DNA of 64,000 nt, from NCBI RefSeq assembly GCF_014200725.1, contig NZ_JACHCL010000008.1, forward strand, positions 1 through 64,000. Direction: 5' to 3'. The DNA is from Janthinobacterium silvisoli. GTDB taxonomy: Bacteria > Pseudomonadota > Gammaproteobacteria > Burkholderiales > Burkholderiaceae_D. The notes beneath the pieces were generated by a model. It did no database searches and had not been told where the DNA came from. It was given only the letters and a program-made list of their open reading frames with translations. This document shows, one piece after another, positions 9,049 to 17,943 of the stretch. How positions within the stretch are numbered: position 1 is the stretch's first letter; every line of letters starts with the position of its first letter. A program made the position numbers and the translations under genes.

Positions 9049-9839
9049 GCGTAGAAGCGGGCTTGCCCGCCCTGGCGCTGATCTTTATCCTCGGCATGCG
9101 GCACGGCCTGGAACCCGACCACCTGGCCGCCGTCGATGGCCTGACCATGCGCAGCATGCCGACTCATCCGCGCTGGATGCCATGGATGGGCGGCATGTTT
9201 GCCCTGGGCCATGGCATTACCGTGCTGGCCATCATCGCTGCGGCTGCCATGGCATCGAGCGAACTGGCGCTGTCTCCCGAGGTATTCGCTGCGCTGGAAT
9301 GGCTGCCGATCGCCTTGTTATTGATGATCGCCGTGATGAACGGCCGCTCTTTGCTCAGCACGCAAGGTCCGGCCCTGGCCAGCGTGCGCAGCCGCATCTT
9401 GCCGCCGTGGCTGCGCGGCGCATCCGGTCCGGTGGCGGGCGTGCTGGTGGGCATGTTGTTTGCGCTGGTGGTCGATACTGCCGTGCAAGCAGCGGCCTGG
9501 GGTTATGCGGCCGTGGCTTTGGGCGGCATGGGGCCGGCTTTGATGACTGGCCTGGTATTTACACTGGGCATGGGCGTAACAGATTTGTTCGACGGCTGGG
9601 TGACGGCCAAGGTCATGCGCACCGGCAAGGAAGACGTGATGCGCGCCTTCCGCCGTCGCCTGGGCTGGCCCATCGTCGCCATGTGCCTGCTGATGGCAGT
9701 CTATCTGGCCGCCAGCAAGCTGCAGCCTGAACTTGCCTTGTCCGAAGCCTGGTATGCGGCCGTGGGCGTAGCGATGGTGCTGGCGATGGCGGGTTTATAT
9801 GGTTGGACCCTATACGGTTTGCGCCAGGCCAAACTTTAA
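9045..9839 (+). CDS. NiCoT/HoxN-like divalent metal transporter
   Basis: A 264-residue integral membrane protein with about seven or eight hydrophobic helices. The sequence RHGLEPDHLAAVDG near residues 17-30 corresponds to the signature RHA-x-DADHI of nickel/cobalt permeases, with the His and Asp ligands conserved but DAD replaced by EPD. A second motif LGMGVTDLFDGW lies near 172-183. Start is the ATG at 9045, overlapping the stop of the CobW gene. Zinc-operon context suggests the cargo may be zinc or cobalt rather than nickel; specificity cannot be read from the sequence. Confidence 0.82.
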   Translation: MSVEAGLPALALIFILGMRHGLEPDHLAAVDGLTMRSMPTHPRWMPWMGGMFALGHGITVLAIIAAAAMASSELALSPEVFAALEWLPIALLLMIAVMNGRSLLSTQGPALASVRSRILPPWLRGASGPVAGVLVGMLFALVVDTAVQAAAWGYAAVALGGMGPALMTGLVFTLGMGVTDLFDGWVTAKVMRTGKEDVMRAFRRRLGWPIVAMCLLMAVYLAASKLQPELALSEAWYAAVGVAMVLAMAGLYGWTLYGLRQAKL

Positions 9840-9875
9840 GCGTAGTGGATATAATGGCTGAAAACTTTTCCGGCC

Positions 9876-10400
9876 ATGAACATGTCCCTGCCTGATATCA
9901 CTTTCCGTTTGCTGCATCCCGAAGACGCTCCTGCCTTTTTGGCGTTGCGCCTGCACGCCATCGATGATTCCCCCACCTCGTTTTCATCGTCGCGCGAAGA
10001 TGAATTGGGGCGCAGCATGGCGGTGCATGTGCAGCGCATCGCCAGTCCCTTGCAACTGGGCTATGGGGCGTTCGATGGCGAGGGGAACTTGCTGGGATTT
10101 GCGGGCTTGCGCCGCGAACAGATGTCGCAGCTGTCGCACAAGGCGACCTTGTGGGGTGTCTTTGTCGAGCCGGCCTGGCGCGGCAAGAGCCTGGCGCGGC
10201 GGCTGGTGGCCGCCTGCATCGCCCATGCGCAGCGCGAGCCAGCCATCTTGCAATTACACTTGAGTGTGAATACGGAAAACAATAATGCCCGGCAATTATA
10301 TGAATCGCTGGGCTTCAAGCGGTATGGCACGGAACCGCGCTCCATGCGCGTGGGCGAGCTGTATTATGACGAACACCACCTGGTCTTGCTGATCCGATAA
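9876..10400 (+). CDS. GNAT-family N-acetyltransferase
   Basis: A 174-residue GCN5-related acetyltransferase. The central strand VFVEPAWRGKSLARRLV (near 91-107) carries the acetyl-CoA pyrophosphate-binding R/Q-x-x-G/A-type loop, and the C-terminal NNARQLYESLGFKRYG is the usual motif B. The substrate is unknown. A TATAAT lies at 9850-9855, 20 bases before the ATG, so it may have its own promoter in addition to read-through from the transporter gene. It converges on the Zur gene with an 11-base gap. Confidence 0.88.
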   Translation: MNMSLPDITFRLLHPEDAPAFLALRLHAIDDSPTSFSSSREDELGRSMAVHVQRIASPLQLGYGAFDGEGNLLGFAGLRREQMSQLSHKATLWGVFVEPAWRGKSLARRLVAACIAHAQREPAILQLHLSVNTENNNARQLYESLGFKRYGTEPRSMRVGELYYDEHHLVLLIR

Positions 10401-10411
10401 TCGCCGTCGTC

Positions 10412-10837
10412 TTATTTGCAGCGGGGGCACAGTCCCTTGATCAGGTAATCGACTTCGCCGCCGCTGAAACCTTCTGGCAAGGCAACGGGGGCGGGCAGCT
10501 TGACTTCATTGAAGCAGGTCACGTCGGCGCAGCGCGTGCACTGGAAATGCGCGTGTTCGTGCGCCTGGTGGCCGGCGCCAGCGCTGAAGCGCCAGACCTG
10601 GTCGGCGCCCGCGATGCGGTGCACCAGCTCGTTTTCAGTCAGCCATTCCAGCACGCGGTAGAGGGTGACGGAATCGATATCGCTGTCTTGCGACAACGCT
10701 TGCTGGATTTCATGGTGGGTTTGCGAACGGTTGTGCGACAGCAGATAGTCGAGCACTTTCACGCGTGTCTTGGTGACGCGGGCGTTGGTGCTGCGTATCA
10801 GCGATTCGGCTTGCGGGGTAGAAGAAGATGTCAACAT
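10412..10837 (-). CDS. zur: Fur-family regulator, probably Zur
   Basis: A 141-residue Fur-fold repressor. An N-terminal winged helix includes VTKTRVKVLDYLL and DSVTLYRVLEWL (recognition helix), followed by a dimerisation domain with HEHAHFQC (metal site), CTRC and a C-terminal CPRC that would form the structural zinc site. Start is the ATG at 10837 (MLTSSSTPQAES). Fur, PerR and Zur cannot be separated with certainty by eye; the zinc block beside it and the short Cys-rich C-terminus favour Zur. It should bind zinc and repress the palindromic promoter at 6517-6564. No copy of that palindrome is seen ahead of its own gene. Confidence 0.85.
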   Translation of the reverse strand: MLTSSSTPQAESLIRSTNARVTKTRVKVLDYLLSHNRSQTHHEIQQALSQDSDIDSVTLYRVLEWLTENELVHRIAGADQVWRFSAGAGHQAHEHAHFQCTRCADVTCFNEVKLPAPVALPEGFSGGEVDYLIKGLCPRCK

Positions 10838-10922
10838 AATATGGCCTGCATGTGCACGACAAGTCTTGCGGCGCGATCGCCGTGACTTTGTCACGCTCTT
10901 TGCCGTATCTTAACATGTGTAC

Positions 10923-12278
10923 TCAGGGCCTGAACATCCAATAGCGCCCGGCAGGGGTATCGACGGGGGCGAGGAAGCGCTGGTCGGCCCGCACCTGGTT
11001 GTGGATCAGGTAAAACATGTCGGACAGGGCCGAGCGTTTTTCAGCGAAATACATGTGTTTCACGAAGCCTGTGTCGACCGCAGTGGCATCGATGGTTTCT
11101 ACACCTGCCACGATCTGCATGCCGGGCCCGCTGTCGCCCGCGCGCGCATAGCCGTGCACGGCTTTCGAGGCGGCCAGCGCCAAGTCGTCCGAGGACGCAT
11201 ACAGGGTGACGGGATTGCGGGCCTTGGCCAGTTGCGGTGCGATATCGTTCTTGAATATGGCCGCATCGATATCGGGTGCGGCGAGGATGATCTCCGTAAT
11301 TTTTTGCGCCAGCAGCGGCTGGGTGGCCATCAATGCCGCGAGGGCGCGCGCCAGCCCCCGGCTGCCCATGCTGTGGGCGATCAGATAGACATTCTGCGCG
11401 GCCGTCTTGTCGAGAAACTCGCTTAAAAAGCCCAGAATATGGGGCGTGCTCCATTCGATATTGTTTTCATCGATGGTGTAGCCAGACAAGTCTCCCTGCG
11501 ACGGCCAGCTGTAAAATACAGGTGCCCCATCGAAACCGAGGTCGTAAGCCATCTGCCCCGTGCGCCGCGCCGCATCTTCAAACGTGACGTTGTAGCCATG
11601 GATAAATAAAAAGGCGTTCTTGCCGGCCGAGGCGGCGACCTGCGCACCCAGGGCCGCATAGAAAGTATCGGCGTCTTGCACATCGGCTGTCAGCAGCACC
11701 ACGTGCTTGGCTGGATCGTCGCGAAACTCCAGCCGCCACAGCGACGGCGATTCGAGCTGGCCCATGCGGTGGTCGCGCGGGATGCTGATATCGCAATAGC
11801 CATAGCTGAGCGTGTCCTGCTCTGCGCTGGGGGCGTTGCGGGCGCCGCTGAAACGCTGGGCCGGTGGCTTGCCCAGGTCGCGCTGGCGGTCCGTGGCGAA
11901 ATACGTCTTGATGACGGCATAGTTCGAGACCACGCCACTTTTCTGATCTGCTTCGTTTGCCTCGGCTGTCACGGTAGTGGAGGGCAGGTGTGACTGATCG
12001 AGCAAGCCTTGCGCAGCAAACAGGCTAGCCATATCATCGGCCACCCTGGCAGCCGACAAGGTTTGCGCCAGCGCCAGGCGCAAGGGTTCGCAGGCAGAGT
12101 CCGCTTCCAGCGCCGTGATGGCCGCCAGGATGGCTGCGGCGCTATCGAACTGGCCGATGGCCGTTTTGAGCTGCTGGTAATAGCGGGCAACAGGCTCGGG
12201 CGCGTGGTCGGGCGCGCCTTGCCCGATGGCGGCCACGACGGCGGAAGTGATCAGGTCCATCTGCGCCACCTTATGCAT
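10923..12278 (-). CDS. DUF900 alpha/beta hydrolase
   Basis: A 451-residue protein. The C-terminal 300 residues form an alpha/beta-hydrolase of the DUF900 type: FIHGYNVTFEDAARR oxyanion region, FYSWPSQG, IAHSMGSRGL with the nucleophilic Ser in GxSxG-like HSMGS, an acid at APDIDA, and a C-terminal HMYF histidine. The N-terminal 120 residues are helical and Ala-rich without a recognised domain and without a signal peptide. Substrate unknown; esterase or lipase activity is the family expectation. It lies 73 bases downstream of the Anbu gene on the same strand, so partial co-transcription is possible. Confidence 0.85.
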   Translation of the reverse strand: MHKVAQMDLITSAVVAAIGQGAPDHAPEPVARYYQQLKTAIGQFDSAAAILAAITALEADSACEPLRLALAQTLSAARVADDMASLFAAQGLLDQSHLPSTTVTAEANEADQKSGVVSNYAVIKTYFATDRQRDLGKPPAQRFSGARNAPSAEQDTLSYGYCDISIPRDHRMGQLESPSLWRLEFRDDPAKHVVLLTADVQDADTFYAALGAQVAASAGKNAFLFIHGYNVTFEDAARRTGQMAYDLGFDGAPVFYSWPSQGDLSGYTIDENNIEWSTPHILGFLSEFLDKTAAQNVYLIAHSMGSRGLARALAALMATQPLLAQKITEIILAAPDIDAAIFKNDIAPQLAKARNPVTLYASSDDLALAASKAVHGYARAGDSGPGMQIVAGVETIDATAVDTGFVKHMYFAEKRSALSDMFYLIHNQVRADQRFLAPVDTPAGRYWMFRP

Positions 12279-12351
12279 GTTAGCTATATTGTCATAAGAT
12301 CACGCTCCAGGCGGCTTGTCCAGCGGCGCGTGCGCTGCTGGCGGAACTGTA

Positions 12352-13230
12352 TCAATATTGCCGCTCGTCGCCAGCCTGCTGCGCCAGCGATTGCAGCGGC
12401 GCCGTTTCCAGGCTGCCACGGTTGACATGGGCGGGGATGGCCACACGCACGGGCTTGCTGTGCATATTGCCGGATGACAAGACGTTCGTCGTGATGTCCG
12501 GCGCGGCATTCCACACGGGATCGTCCATGCCTTCGAATACGCGCTTCAGCTGTTCACCCCAGGTATCGCGGATCATGCGGAAATACTGGTTCTTTTCATC
12601 GATGGTCACGAAGCGCGTGACGGCCAGGCGGTCTGCTTCATACACCAGCAAATCGAGTGGCAAGCCGACGGAAATGTTGGAACGCAAGGTGGAATCCATG
12701 GAGATCAGCGCGCATTTCGCCGCTTCGTCCAGGCCGGTAGCAGGGTTGATCACCCGGTCGAGGATAGGCTTGCCGTATTTGGCTTCGCCGATCTGGAAAT
12801 AGGTGTTTTCATCGTGCGATTCGATGAAGTTGCCTGCTGCATACACCTGGAACAAGCGGCAGCGCTCTGCACCGATCTGGCCGCCCAGGATGATGCTGAC
12901 ATTAAAGTCGATGCCAGAGTCGGCCAGGGCCTTCGCTTCGCGCTGGTGCACGGCGCGCACGGCGTCGCCGACGATGCGGGCCGCTTCGTACATGCTGGTG
13001 ACGTTCCAGATGCTGCGTCCATCGGCATCGACGTGTTCGGCCACGATCTGGCGTATCGCCTGCGAAATCGACAGATTGCCGGCAGTCATCATGACCAGCA
13101 TGCGGTCGCCGGGATTTTCAAATACGCTCATCTTGCGGAAGGTGCCCACCTGGTCCACGCCCGCGTTGGTGCGCGAGTCGGACAGGAAAACCAGGCCTTC
13201 ATTTAACCGTAATCCTACGCAATAGGTCAT
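12352..13230 (-). CDS. Anbu, ancestral beta-subunit proteasome-like peptidase
   Basis: A 292-residue Ntn-hydrolase-fold protein. I start it at the ATG at 13230 because this gives MTYCVGL, placing the catalytic Thr directly after the initiator Met as in Anbu proteins. Conserved features include LVFLSDSRTNAGVD (substrate-pocket Asp and Arg) and MLVMMTAGNLS (oxyanion Gly). Anbu assembles into open helical or ring-like oligomers; its physiological substrate is not settled. The genes upstream on the same strand (transglutaminase, alpha-E, ATP-grasp) are the invariant partners of Anbu, which makes the call firm. The 57-base gap to the transglutaminase gene keeps it in the operon. Confidence 0.93.
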   Translation of the reverse strand: MTYCVGLRLNEGLVFLSDSRTNAGVDQVGTFRKMSVFENPGDRMLVMMTAGNLSISQAIRQIVAEHVDADGRSIWNVTSMYEAARIVGDAVRAVHQREAKALADSGIDFNVSIILGGQIGAERCRLFQVYAAGNFIESHDENTYFQIGEAKYGKPILDRVINPATGLDEAAKCALISMDSTLRSNISVGLPLDLLVYEADRLAVTRFVTIDEKNQYFRMIRDTWGEQLKRVFEGMDDPVWNAAPDITTNVLSSGNMHSKPVRVAIPAHVNRGSLETAPLQSLAQQAGDERQY

Positions 13231-13287
13231 CGTAATGCTTGTAAAAAGATTCAAAGGGGGATGATTCTACACCAGGCTGGCGGCCCG

Positions 13288-14097
13288 CTAACGGGTCGAA
13301 ATCTTGACCTCCACATTCAGCGTTTCCTGGCCGCCACCCTGGCGCACGCCGCGCACGGGGGCGGCCGAGTCGTAGTCGCGGCCGATGGCCAGGCGGCAAT
13401 AGGCGTCCGTCATCAGCCGCGCATGGGTCACGTCGATGCTGACCCAGCCCGCGAAATCGCTGTCCACGGCCCAGGCGTCGACCCAGGCGTGGCTGGCTGC
13501 GTGGCCGCTTGTTTCCGGATCGATATAGCCGGAAACATAACGGGCAGGGATGCCCCAGGCGTGGCAGCATGCCAGGAACAGATGGGCGTGATCCTGGCAC
13601 ACGCCGCGCCCAAGCGCCAGGGCGTCGTCGGCAGTGGTGCTGACCATGGTGGCGCCGCTTTCATAGGCGACTTTAGCGGCGATGTTTTCGGCCAGGCGCA
13701 GCAAATGTTGCGTGTTGGCCGCCGTGTTGCGGTCGGGCAGGCTGGTCGCGGCCAGCGCCACAATGGCTGGCCCCGGTGCGGTCAGCCGGGTCGGCGTGGT
13801 AAACAACAGCGGCGACAGGGTGTCCTCCAGGTTCAGCCGGCCCTGGTACGGATAAATGGTTTCCACCACGCCCTGGGCCACCAGGCTCAGGCTTTGATGC
13901 TGGCCATTGATGGTGAGCATATGCGACAAATTGCCATACGCATCCGTATAGGCGTGGCATTGCCCTGGCGTCGACAATTGCCAGGACAGCGCGCGCTGCT
14001 GCGGCTCTATACGCGGCGTCAGGTGCAACTGCTGGATGGTGTGGGCCAGCGGCGTACTATAGGCGTACCGGGTTTCGTGGCGGATGGTGATTTGCAT
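13288..14097 (-). CDS. Transglutaminase-like cysteine protease of the Anbu operon
   Basis: A 269-residue cytoplasmic protein. An N-terminal beta domain (ITIRHETRYAYSTPL, the Bact_transglu_N signature) is followed by the papain-like transglutaminase core with Cys in GRGVCQDHAHLFLA (about 167-180), His in SHAWVDAWA, and Asp in WVSIDVTH. All three catalytic residues are present. Family members may act as amidases, ligases or proteases. It overlaps the alpha-E gene by one base (TGATG), indicating translational coupling. In this conserved operon it may build or trim a peptide tag handled with the ATP-grasp protein and Anbu; that scheme is a hypothesis. Confidence 0.92.
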   Translation of the reverse strand: MQITIRHETRYAYSTPLAHTIQQLHLTPRIEPQQRALSWQLSTPGQCHAYTDAYGNLSHMLTINGQHQSLSLVAQGVVETIYPYQGRLNLEDTLSPLLFTTPTRLTAPGPAIVALAATSLPDRNTAANTQHLLRLAENIAAKVAYESGATMVSTTADDALALGRGVCQDHAHLFLACCHAWGIPARYVSGYIDPETSGHAASHAWVDAWAVDSDFAGWVSIDVTHARLMTDAYCRLAIGRDYDSAAPVRGVRQGGGQETLNVEVKISTR

Positions 14098-15053
14098 CAG
14101 GCCGCCAGGGGAACGAGAAAGTTGCGGCTGACACGGTTGCCCAGTTCATAAATGCTTTCCAGGAATTCGGTCAGGGTCTGGTGCAAGCCAGCTTTCATGA
14201 TGTCGTCGATATGGCCGAATTTCAGCTGCGCGTGCAATTTGCCGGCAAACCGTTCTGTATCGGCCGAGACATCGTTGCGCAGTTGACGCAGATTGTCGAC
14301 CACGTCTTCCATGCAGGCCAGTAATGACCTGGGCATGTCGCCGCGCAGCATCAGCAATTCGGCCACGCGCTCGGGCGTGATGACGTCGCGGTAGACTTTG
14401 CGGTAGATTTCAAAGCCGGAGACGGAACGCAGCAGGGCCGCCCAGTAATAAAAATCGCGCTGCGTCACATCTTTGGCAGCATCCTTGGCGCCGTGGAACT
14501 TCACGTCGAGGATGCGCGCCGTATTGTCGGCCCGCTCCAGAAAGGTGCCCAGGCGGATGAAGTGGATCGCTTCATCTTTCAGCATGGTGCCCAGGGTGAC
14601 GCCGCGCGACAGGTGCGAGCGGTATTTCACCCATTCGAAAAACTGGCTGGGATCGGTTTCCAGCAGCTTGCTGTTCAAGCGTTTTTGCATGTCCAGCCAG
14701 GTGGCGTTCTGGATTTCCCATACTTCCGTGGTCAGGGTGCCGCGCACGGCGCGTGCGTTTTCTCGGGCGGCCGTCAGGCATGCCATGATGGACGATGGGT
14801 TATTTGGATCGCGCACCATGAAATCGAGTACGTCCTGCGTCTGGAATTTGCCACCTGATCGGCCATATTTCTCGTCGTACGCGCTTTGCAGCTCGGAAAT
14901 GCCCAGGGTGGCGCGCCAGCCTTGCTCGGCGTCGGCCTCGGATTGGGGCAGCATGGCTGTCTGCATATTAACGTCCAGCATGCGGGCTGTGTTTTCGGCA
15001 CGCTCGGTGTAGCGCGCCATCCAGAATAAATGATCGGCGGTTCTGCTCAGCAT
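14097..15053 (-). CDS. Alpha-E domain protein of the Anbu operon
   Basis: A 318-residue, almost all-helical protein starting MLSRTADHLFWMARYTERAENTA in abbreviated form: the LSR-A-LFW-RY-ERAE pattern is the signature of the alpha-E family (DUF403). A second ERADNTARILD motif lies near 178-188, showing the internal repeat usual for the family. The family has no proven biochemical role; it always accompanies circularly permuted ATP-grasp enzymes. Spacing to the ATP-grasp gene is two bases, and it overlaps the transglutaminase gene, so the three are co-translated. Confidence 0.92.
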   Translation of the reverse strand: MLSRTADHLFWMARYTERAENTARMLDVNMQTAMLPQSEADAEQGWRATLGISELQSAYDEKYGRSGGKFQTQDVLDFMVRDPNNPSSIMACLTAARENARAVRGTLTTEVWEIQNATWLDMQKRLNSKLLETDPSQFFEWVKYRSHLSRGVTLGTMLKDEAIHFIRLGTFLERADNTARILDVKFHGAKDAAKDVTQRDFYYWAALLRSVSGFEIYRKVYRDVITPERVAELLMLRGDMPRSLLACMEDVVDNLRQLRNDVSADTERFAGKLHAQLKFGHIDDIMKAGLHQTLTEFLESIYELGNRVSRNFLVPLAA

Positions 15054-15055
15054 TA

Positions 15056-16501
15056 TTATTCACCTCCAAAAGCCATCGCCTGTTCCAGTATCCAGGTATC
15101 CTTGGTGCCGCCGCCCTGCGAGGAATTGACCACCAGCGAGCCTTCGCCCAGCGCCACCCGCGTCAAGCCGCCGGGCACCATGGAAATCGTCTTGCCGGAA
15201 AGCACAAACGGCCGCAAATCGATATGCCGTGGCGCGATGCCGTTTTCAACGTAGGTGGGGCAGGCGGACAGGGCCAGGGTAGGCTGGGCGATATAGCCGC
15301 CCGGATTGGCCAGCAGGCGCTGGCGGAAGTCCTCGATCTGCGCCTTGCTGGAAGCAGGCCCCACCAGCATGCCGTAGCCGCCCGCGCCATGCACTTCCTT
15401 GACGACCAGTTGGGGCAGATTGGCCAGCACGTACGACAGGTCGGCCGGTTTGCGGCACTGGTAGGTAGGCACGTTGTTCAATATCGGCTCTTCCGACAGG
15501 TAAAACTTGATCATGTCGGGCACGTAGGGGTAAATCGACTTGTCATCGGCCACGCCGGTGCCGATGGCGTTGGCCAGGGTCACCCTGCCTGCGCGGTAGA
15601 CCGACAGCAAGCCAGGCACACCGAGCGAAGAATCGGCGCGAAAGGCCAGCGGATCGAGGAAATCGTCGTCGACCCTGCGGTAAATCACGTCCACCCGTTT
15701 CGGCCCGCGCGTGGTGCGCATGTAGACGGCATTGTCGTTGACAAACAAATCCTTGCCTTCGACCAATTCCACGCCCATTTGCTGGGCCAGAAAGGCGTGC
15801 TCGAAATAGGCCGAGTTGTACATGCCCGGCGTCATCACGACCACCGTCGGATCATTGACGCCGATGGGCGCGACCGAGCGCAAGTTGTCGAGCAGCATGT
15901 CCGGGTAGTGGTCGACGGGCGCGATCTTGTTGCGTGCAAACAGGTCGGGAAACAGCCGCATCATCATCTTGCGGTCTTCCAGCATATAGGACACGCCGGA
16001 CGGCACGCGCAGATTATCTTCCAGCACATAAAATTCGCCTTGGCCGGCCCGCACGATATCGACGCCCGCAATATGCGCATAAATGTCGGAGGCCACGTCT
16101 ATGCCTTGCATTTCAGGCCGGTACTGGGCATTGCGATAGATTTGCTCGGCAGGAATGATGCCCGTCTTGATGATGTTTTGCTCGTGATAAATATCATGCA
16201 AAAACATGTTCAAGGCTTGTACGCGCTGCGCCAGGCCGCGCTGCATCTGCGCCCATTCGGTGGCCGGAATGATGCGCGGGATGGTGTCGAAAGGAATCAA
16301 TCGTTCCGTGCCGGCATCATCGCCATACACGGCAAAGGTGATGCCCACGCGGCGGAACAGCAAGTCGGCTTCGGCCCGCTTGCGGGCAATGGTGTCAGGG
16401 GATTGCTGTTGCAGCCAGTGGCTGAATTCACGGTAGTGTTCGCGTACCTTGCCATCCGTACCCACTTCATCCGCAGTCATTTCATTGAAAAAATTTGCCA
16501 T
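15056..16501 (-). CDS. Circularly permuted ATP-grasp protein of the Anbu operon
   Basis: A 481-residue protein of the circularly permuted ATP-grasp type 2 family. Visible family features include FAVYGDDAGTERLIPFD near 56-72, a VARNKIAPVDHYPD-like segment, MTPGMYNSAYFEHAFLA near 225-241, TRGPKRVDVIYRR near 268-280, and VKEVHGAGGYGMLVGP near 371-386. It probably forms peptide-like bonds with ATP, like related glutathionylspermidine-synthase-type enzymes. First gene of the Anbu operon; a sigma-54-type promoter lies about 40 bases upstream of its ATG and an NtrC-type dyad about 130 bases upstream. Confidence 0.92.
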   Translation of the reverse strand: MANFFNEMTADEVGTDGKVREHYREFSHWLQQQSPDTIARKRAEADLLFRRVGITFAVYGDDAGTERLIPFDTIPRIIPATEWAQMQRGLAQRVQALNMFLHDIYHEQNIIKTGIIPAEQIYRNAQYRPEMQGIDVASDIYAHIAGVDIVRAGQGEFYVLEDNLRVPSGVSYMLEDRKMMMRLFPDLFARNKIAPVDHYPDMLLDNLRSVAPIGVNDPTVVVMTPGMYNSAYFEHAFLAQQMGVELVEGKDLFVNDNAVYMRTTRGPKRVDVIYRRVDDDFLDPLAFRADSSLGVPGLLSVYRAGRVTLANAIGTGVADDKSIYPYVPDMIKFYLSEEPILNNVPTYQCRKPADLSYVLANLPQLVVKEVHGAGGYGMLVGPASSKAQIEDFRQRLLANPGGYIAQPTLALSACPTYVENGIAPRHIDLRPFVLSGKTISMVPGGLTRVALGEGSLVVNSSQGGGTKDTWILEQAMAFGGE

Positions 16502-16538
16502 GTTGTGATTTCCCTTGAGCCGTGGACATGCTTAGCTC

Positions 16539-16555
16539 AGCAGAAATCGTGCCAA
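16539..16555 (-). promoter_or_regulatory. Sigma-54 (RpoN) -24/-12 promoter of the Anbu operon
   Basis: On the minus strand the sequence is TTGGCACGATTTCTGCT. It fits YTGGCACGRNNNTTGCW with one mismatch (C for the first T of TTGC), and the GG and GC doublets are separated by exactly 10 bases as sigma-54 requires. It lies about 38 bases before the ATP-grasp start codon. No sigma-70 promoter of comparable quality is seen in the same gap. Confidence 0.72.
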
Positions 16556-16624
16556 CTCCATGCCAGCGCAGGTGCGCTCCAGCATGTTAAAAATGATCAC
16601 TTTTGTGGCATCTTTCAATTGCGC

Positions 16625-16639
16625 GCACCGGCTTGGTGC
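16625..16639. promoter_or_regulatory. NtrC-type enhancer dyad
   Basis: GCACC-N5-GGTGC is a perfect inverted repeat matching the core of the NtrC consensus. It lies about 85 bases upstream of the sigma-54 -24 element, the usual enhancer distance. A weaker GCGCAGGTGCGC palindrome with one GGTGC half-site lies between, at 16566-16577. Together they imply nitrogen-responsive activation of the Anbu operon. Confidence 0.65.
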
Positions 16640-16654
16640 GTAGCCAGTCGCTAT

Positions 16655-17794
16655 TCAGGGCGGGGGTGTCACGAAGGGCCGGCAATCGACGGGAATATCG
16701 AAGATGAAGGTGGTACCCGTTTCGGGTGCGCTGTCGACGGCGACGCTGCCGCCGTGGCTTTCGGCCACGTTCTGGACATAGGGCAAGCCTATGCCCCAGC
16801 CAGGAGTCGGGCCATGGTTTTCGCGGCGCAGGTATTCGAAGATGCGCGGCGCCTGTTCCGGCGCAATCGGGCTGCCCGTATTGTGCACCGAGATGATCAT
16901 GCGCTCATGCGTTGCTTCCACGTGCACGGTGATCGGGTCGCCATCGCCATATTTGACGGCGTTGTTGAGCAGATTTTCCAGCGCACGCCGCAGCGAATTC
17001 TCGCACCACCAGCCGGTCACGGAAACACCCGATAAGTTGCACTTGTCGCCCTGCGGCAGGGTGACCAGTTCGTTGATCTGGGTGCAAACGGCTTGCGCCA
17101 GCGGCAGGATGTCGAATTGCGTCAGCACCAGTGGCAAGTATTGTCCTTGCTGGTAGCTGAGGGTGTCGAGCAATTCCTCTATCATGGTGTCGAGCCGGTG
17201 TCCATGGTCGAGTATCTTTTGTCCCAAGTCGGCTACATTCACGCGCTCGGGATAGTGGTGCAGCATCTGCGCCGCCGTGGTAATGACGGACAGCGGGTTG
17301 CGCATATCGTGCGACAGGCCGGCAGCGATACGGCGCTGGAAACCTTCATGCATGGCCGTAAATTCGCGTATCGATTCACGGATACCCATGTCGATCGAGG
17401 CATTGATGATGTGCCAGTCATTGCGGCGCAAGGCGATCCCTGCTTCGCGCGCGTTCAAGGCAAAACAGTCGCGGAAGATCTGGTATTCCTGAATCACCTG
17501 TTCGGGCCCGTAACTGGTCATGCGGGCCCGTTCGTTGCCATGCACGGCGGGAACATTGGTGTTGCTGGTCGCATCCTGGCGCGGATGGCCGGGTGTCAAG
17601 GCTTCGGCCAGGTTGTCGAAGAAAGCGGGCAGGGTATTAATCAGTATCGGCGTCAGTAACTGGTCGGCGCCCTGCACGCTGGCGCGTACGCGGTATTCCC
17701 AGTCGGTCAGCACGGCCTCGCGCATGGCAAACAGGCGCTGCGCCCGCACGGAGGGGCGGCGCAAGGCTTGCTGATGGTTGTGTGCAATATTCAC
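16655..17794 (-). CDS. Soluble sensor histidine kinase
   Basis: A 379-residue kinase without transmembrane helices. An N-terminal helical sensory region (1-150) resembling RsbR-type or globin-like input domains precedes an H-box LSHDMRNPLSV with phospho-acceptor His at about 162. The ATPase domain has an N-box ENLLNNAVKYG near 257-267 and a G-box GWGIGLPYV near 321-329. No response regulator gene is adjacent, so it is an orphan. It ends 154 bases before the Anbu operon, on the same strand; the sigma-54 promoter lies in the gap, so they need not be co-transcribed. Confidence 0.9.
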   Translation of the reverse strand: MNIAHNHQQALRRPSVRAQRLFAMREAVLTDWEYRVRASVQGADQLLTPILINTLPAFFDNLAEALTPGHPRQDATSNTNVPAVHGNERARMTSYGPEQVIQEYQIFRDCFALNAREAGIALRRNDWHIINASIDMGIRESIREFTAMHEGFQRRIAAGLSHDMRNPLSVITTAAQMLHHYPERVNVADLGQKILDHGHRLDTMIEELLDTLSYQQGQYLPLVLTQFDILPLAQAVCTQINELVTLPQGDKCNLSGVSVTGWWCENSLRRALENLLNNAVKYGDGDPITVHVEATHERMIISVHNTGSPIAPEQAPRIFEYLRRENHGPTPGWGIGLPYVQNVAESHGGSVAVDSAPETGTTFIFDIPVDCRPFVTPPP

Positions 17795-17903
17795 GCTAAC
17801 TCCATGATGGGAAAGCTGATGCGTCTTGCAGTATGCGCTGATTTAGCGGCTGGCGGTAATAATGCTTTTTTAAGAGAGCGATGCTCTTATGATCTGTATC
17901 AAC

Positions 17904-17936
17904 ACCCGCAGCCGCCTGATGAAGGCTACTGCGGGT
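17904..17936 (-). terminator. Hairpin after the TonB-dependent receptor gene
   Basis: ACCCGCAG at 17904-17911 pairs with CTGCGGGT at 17929-17936, with further short pairing (GCC/GGC) in the loop. It begins 8 bases beyond the receptor stop codon. No clear U-tract follows on the minus strand, so terminator strength is uncertain. Confidence 0.45.
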
Positions 17937-17943
17937 GGCGGCT

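Noticed and set aside
15224..17035. Long open frame (603 codons) on the plus strand across the ATP-grasp and kinase genes
   Set aside because: It is antisense to two well-supported genes and has no recognisable domain; long antisense frames are common in GC-rich DNA.
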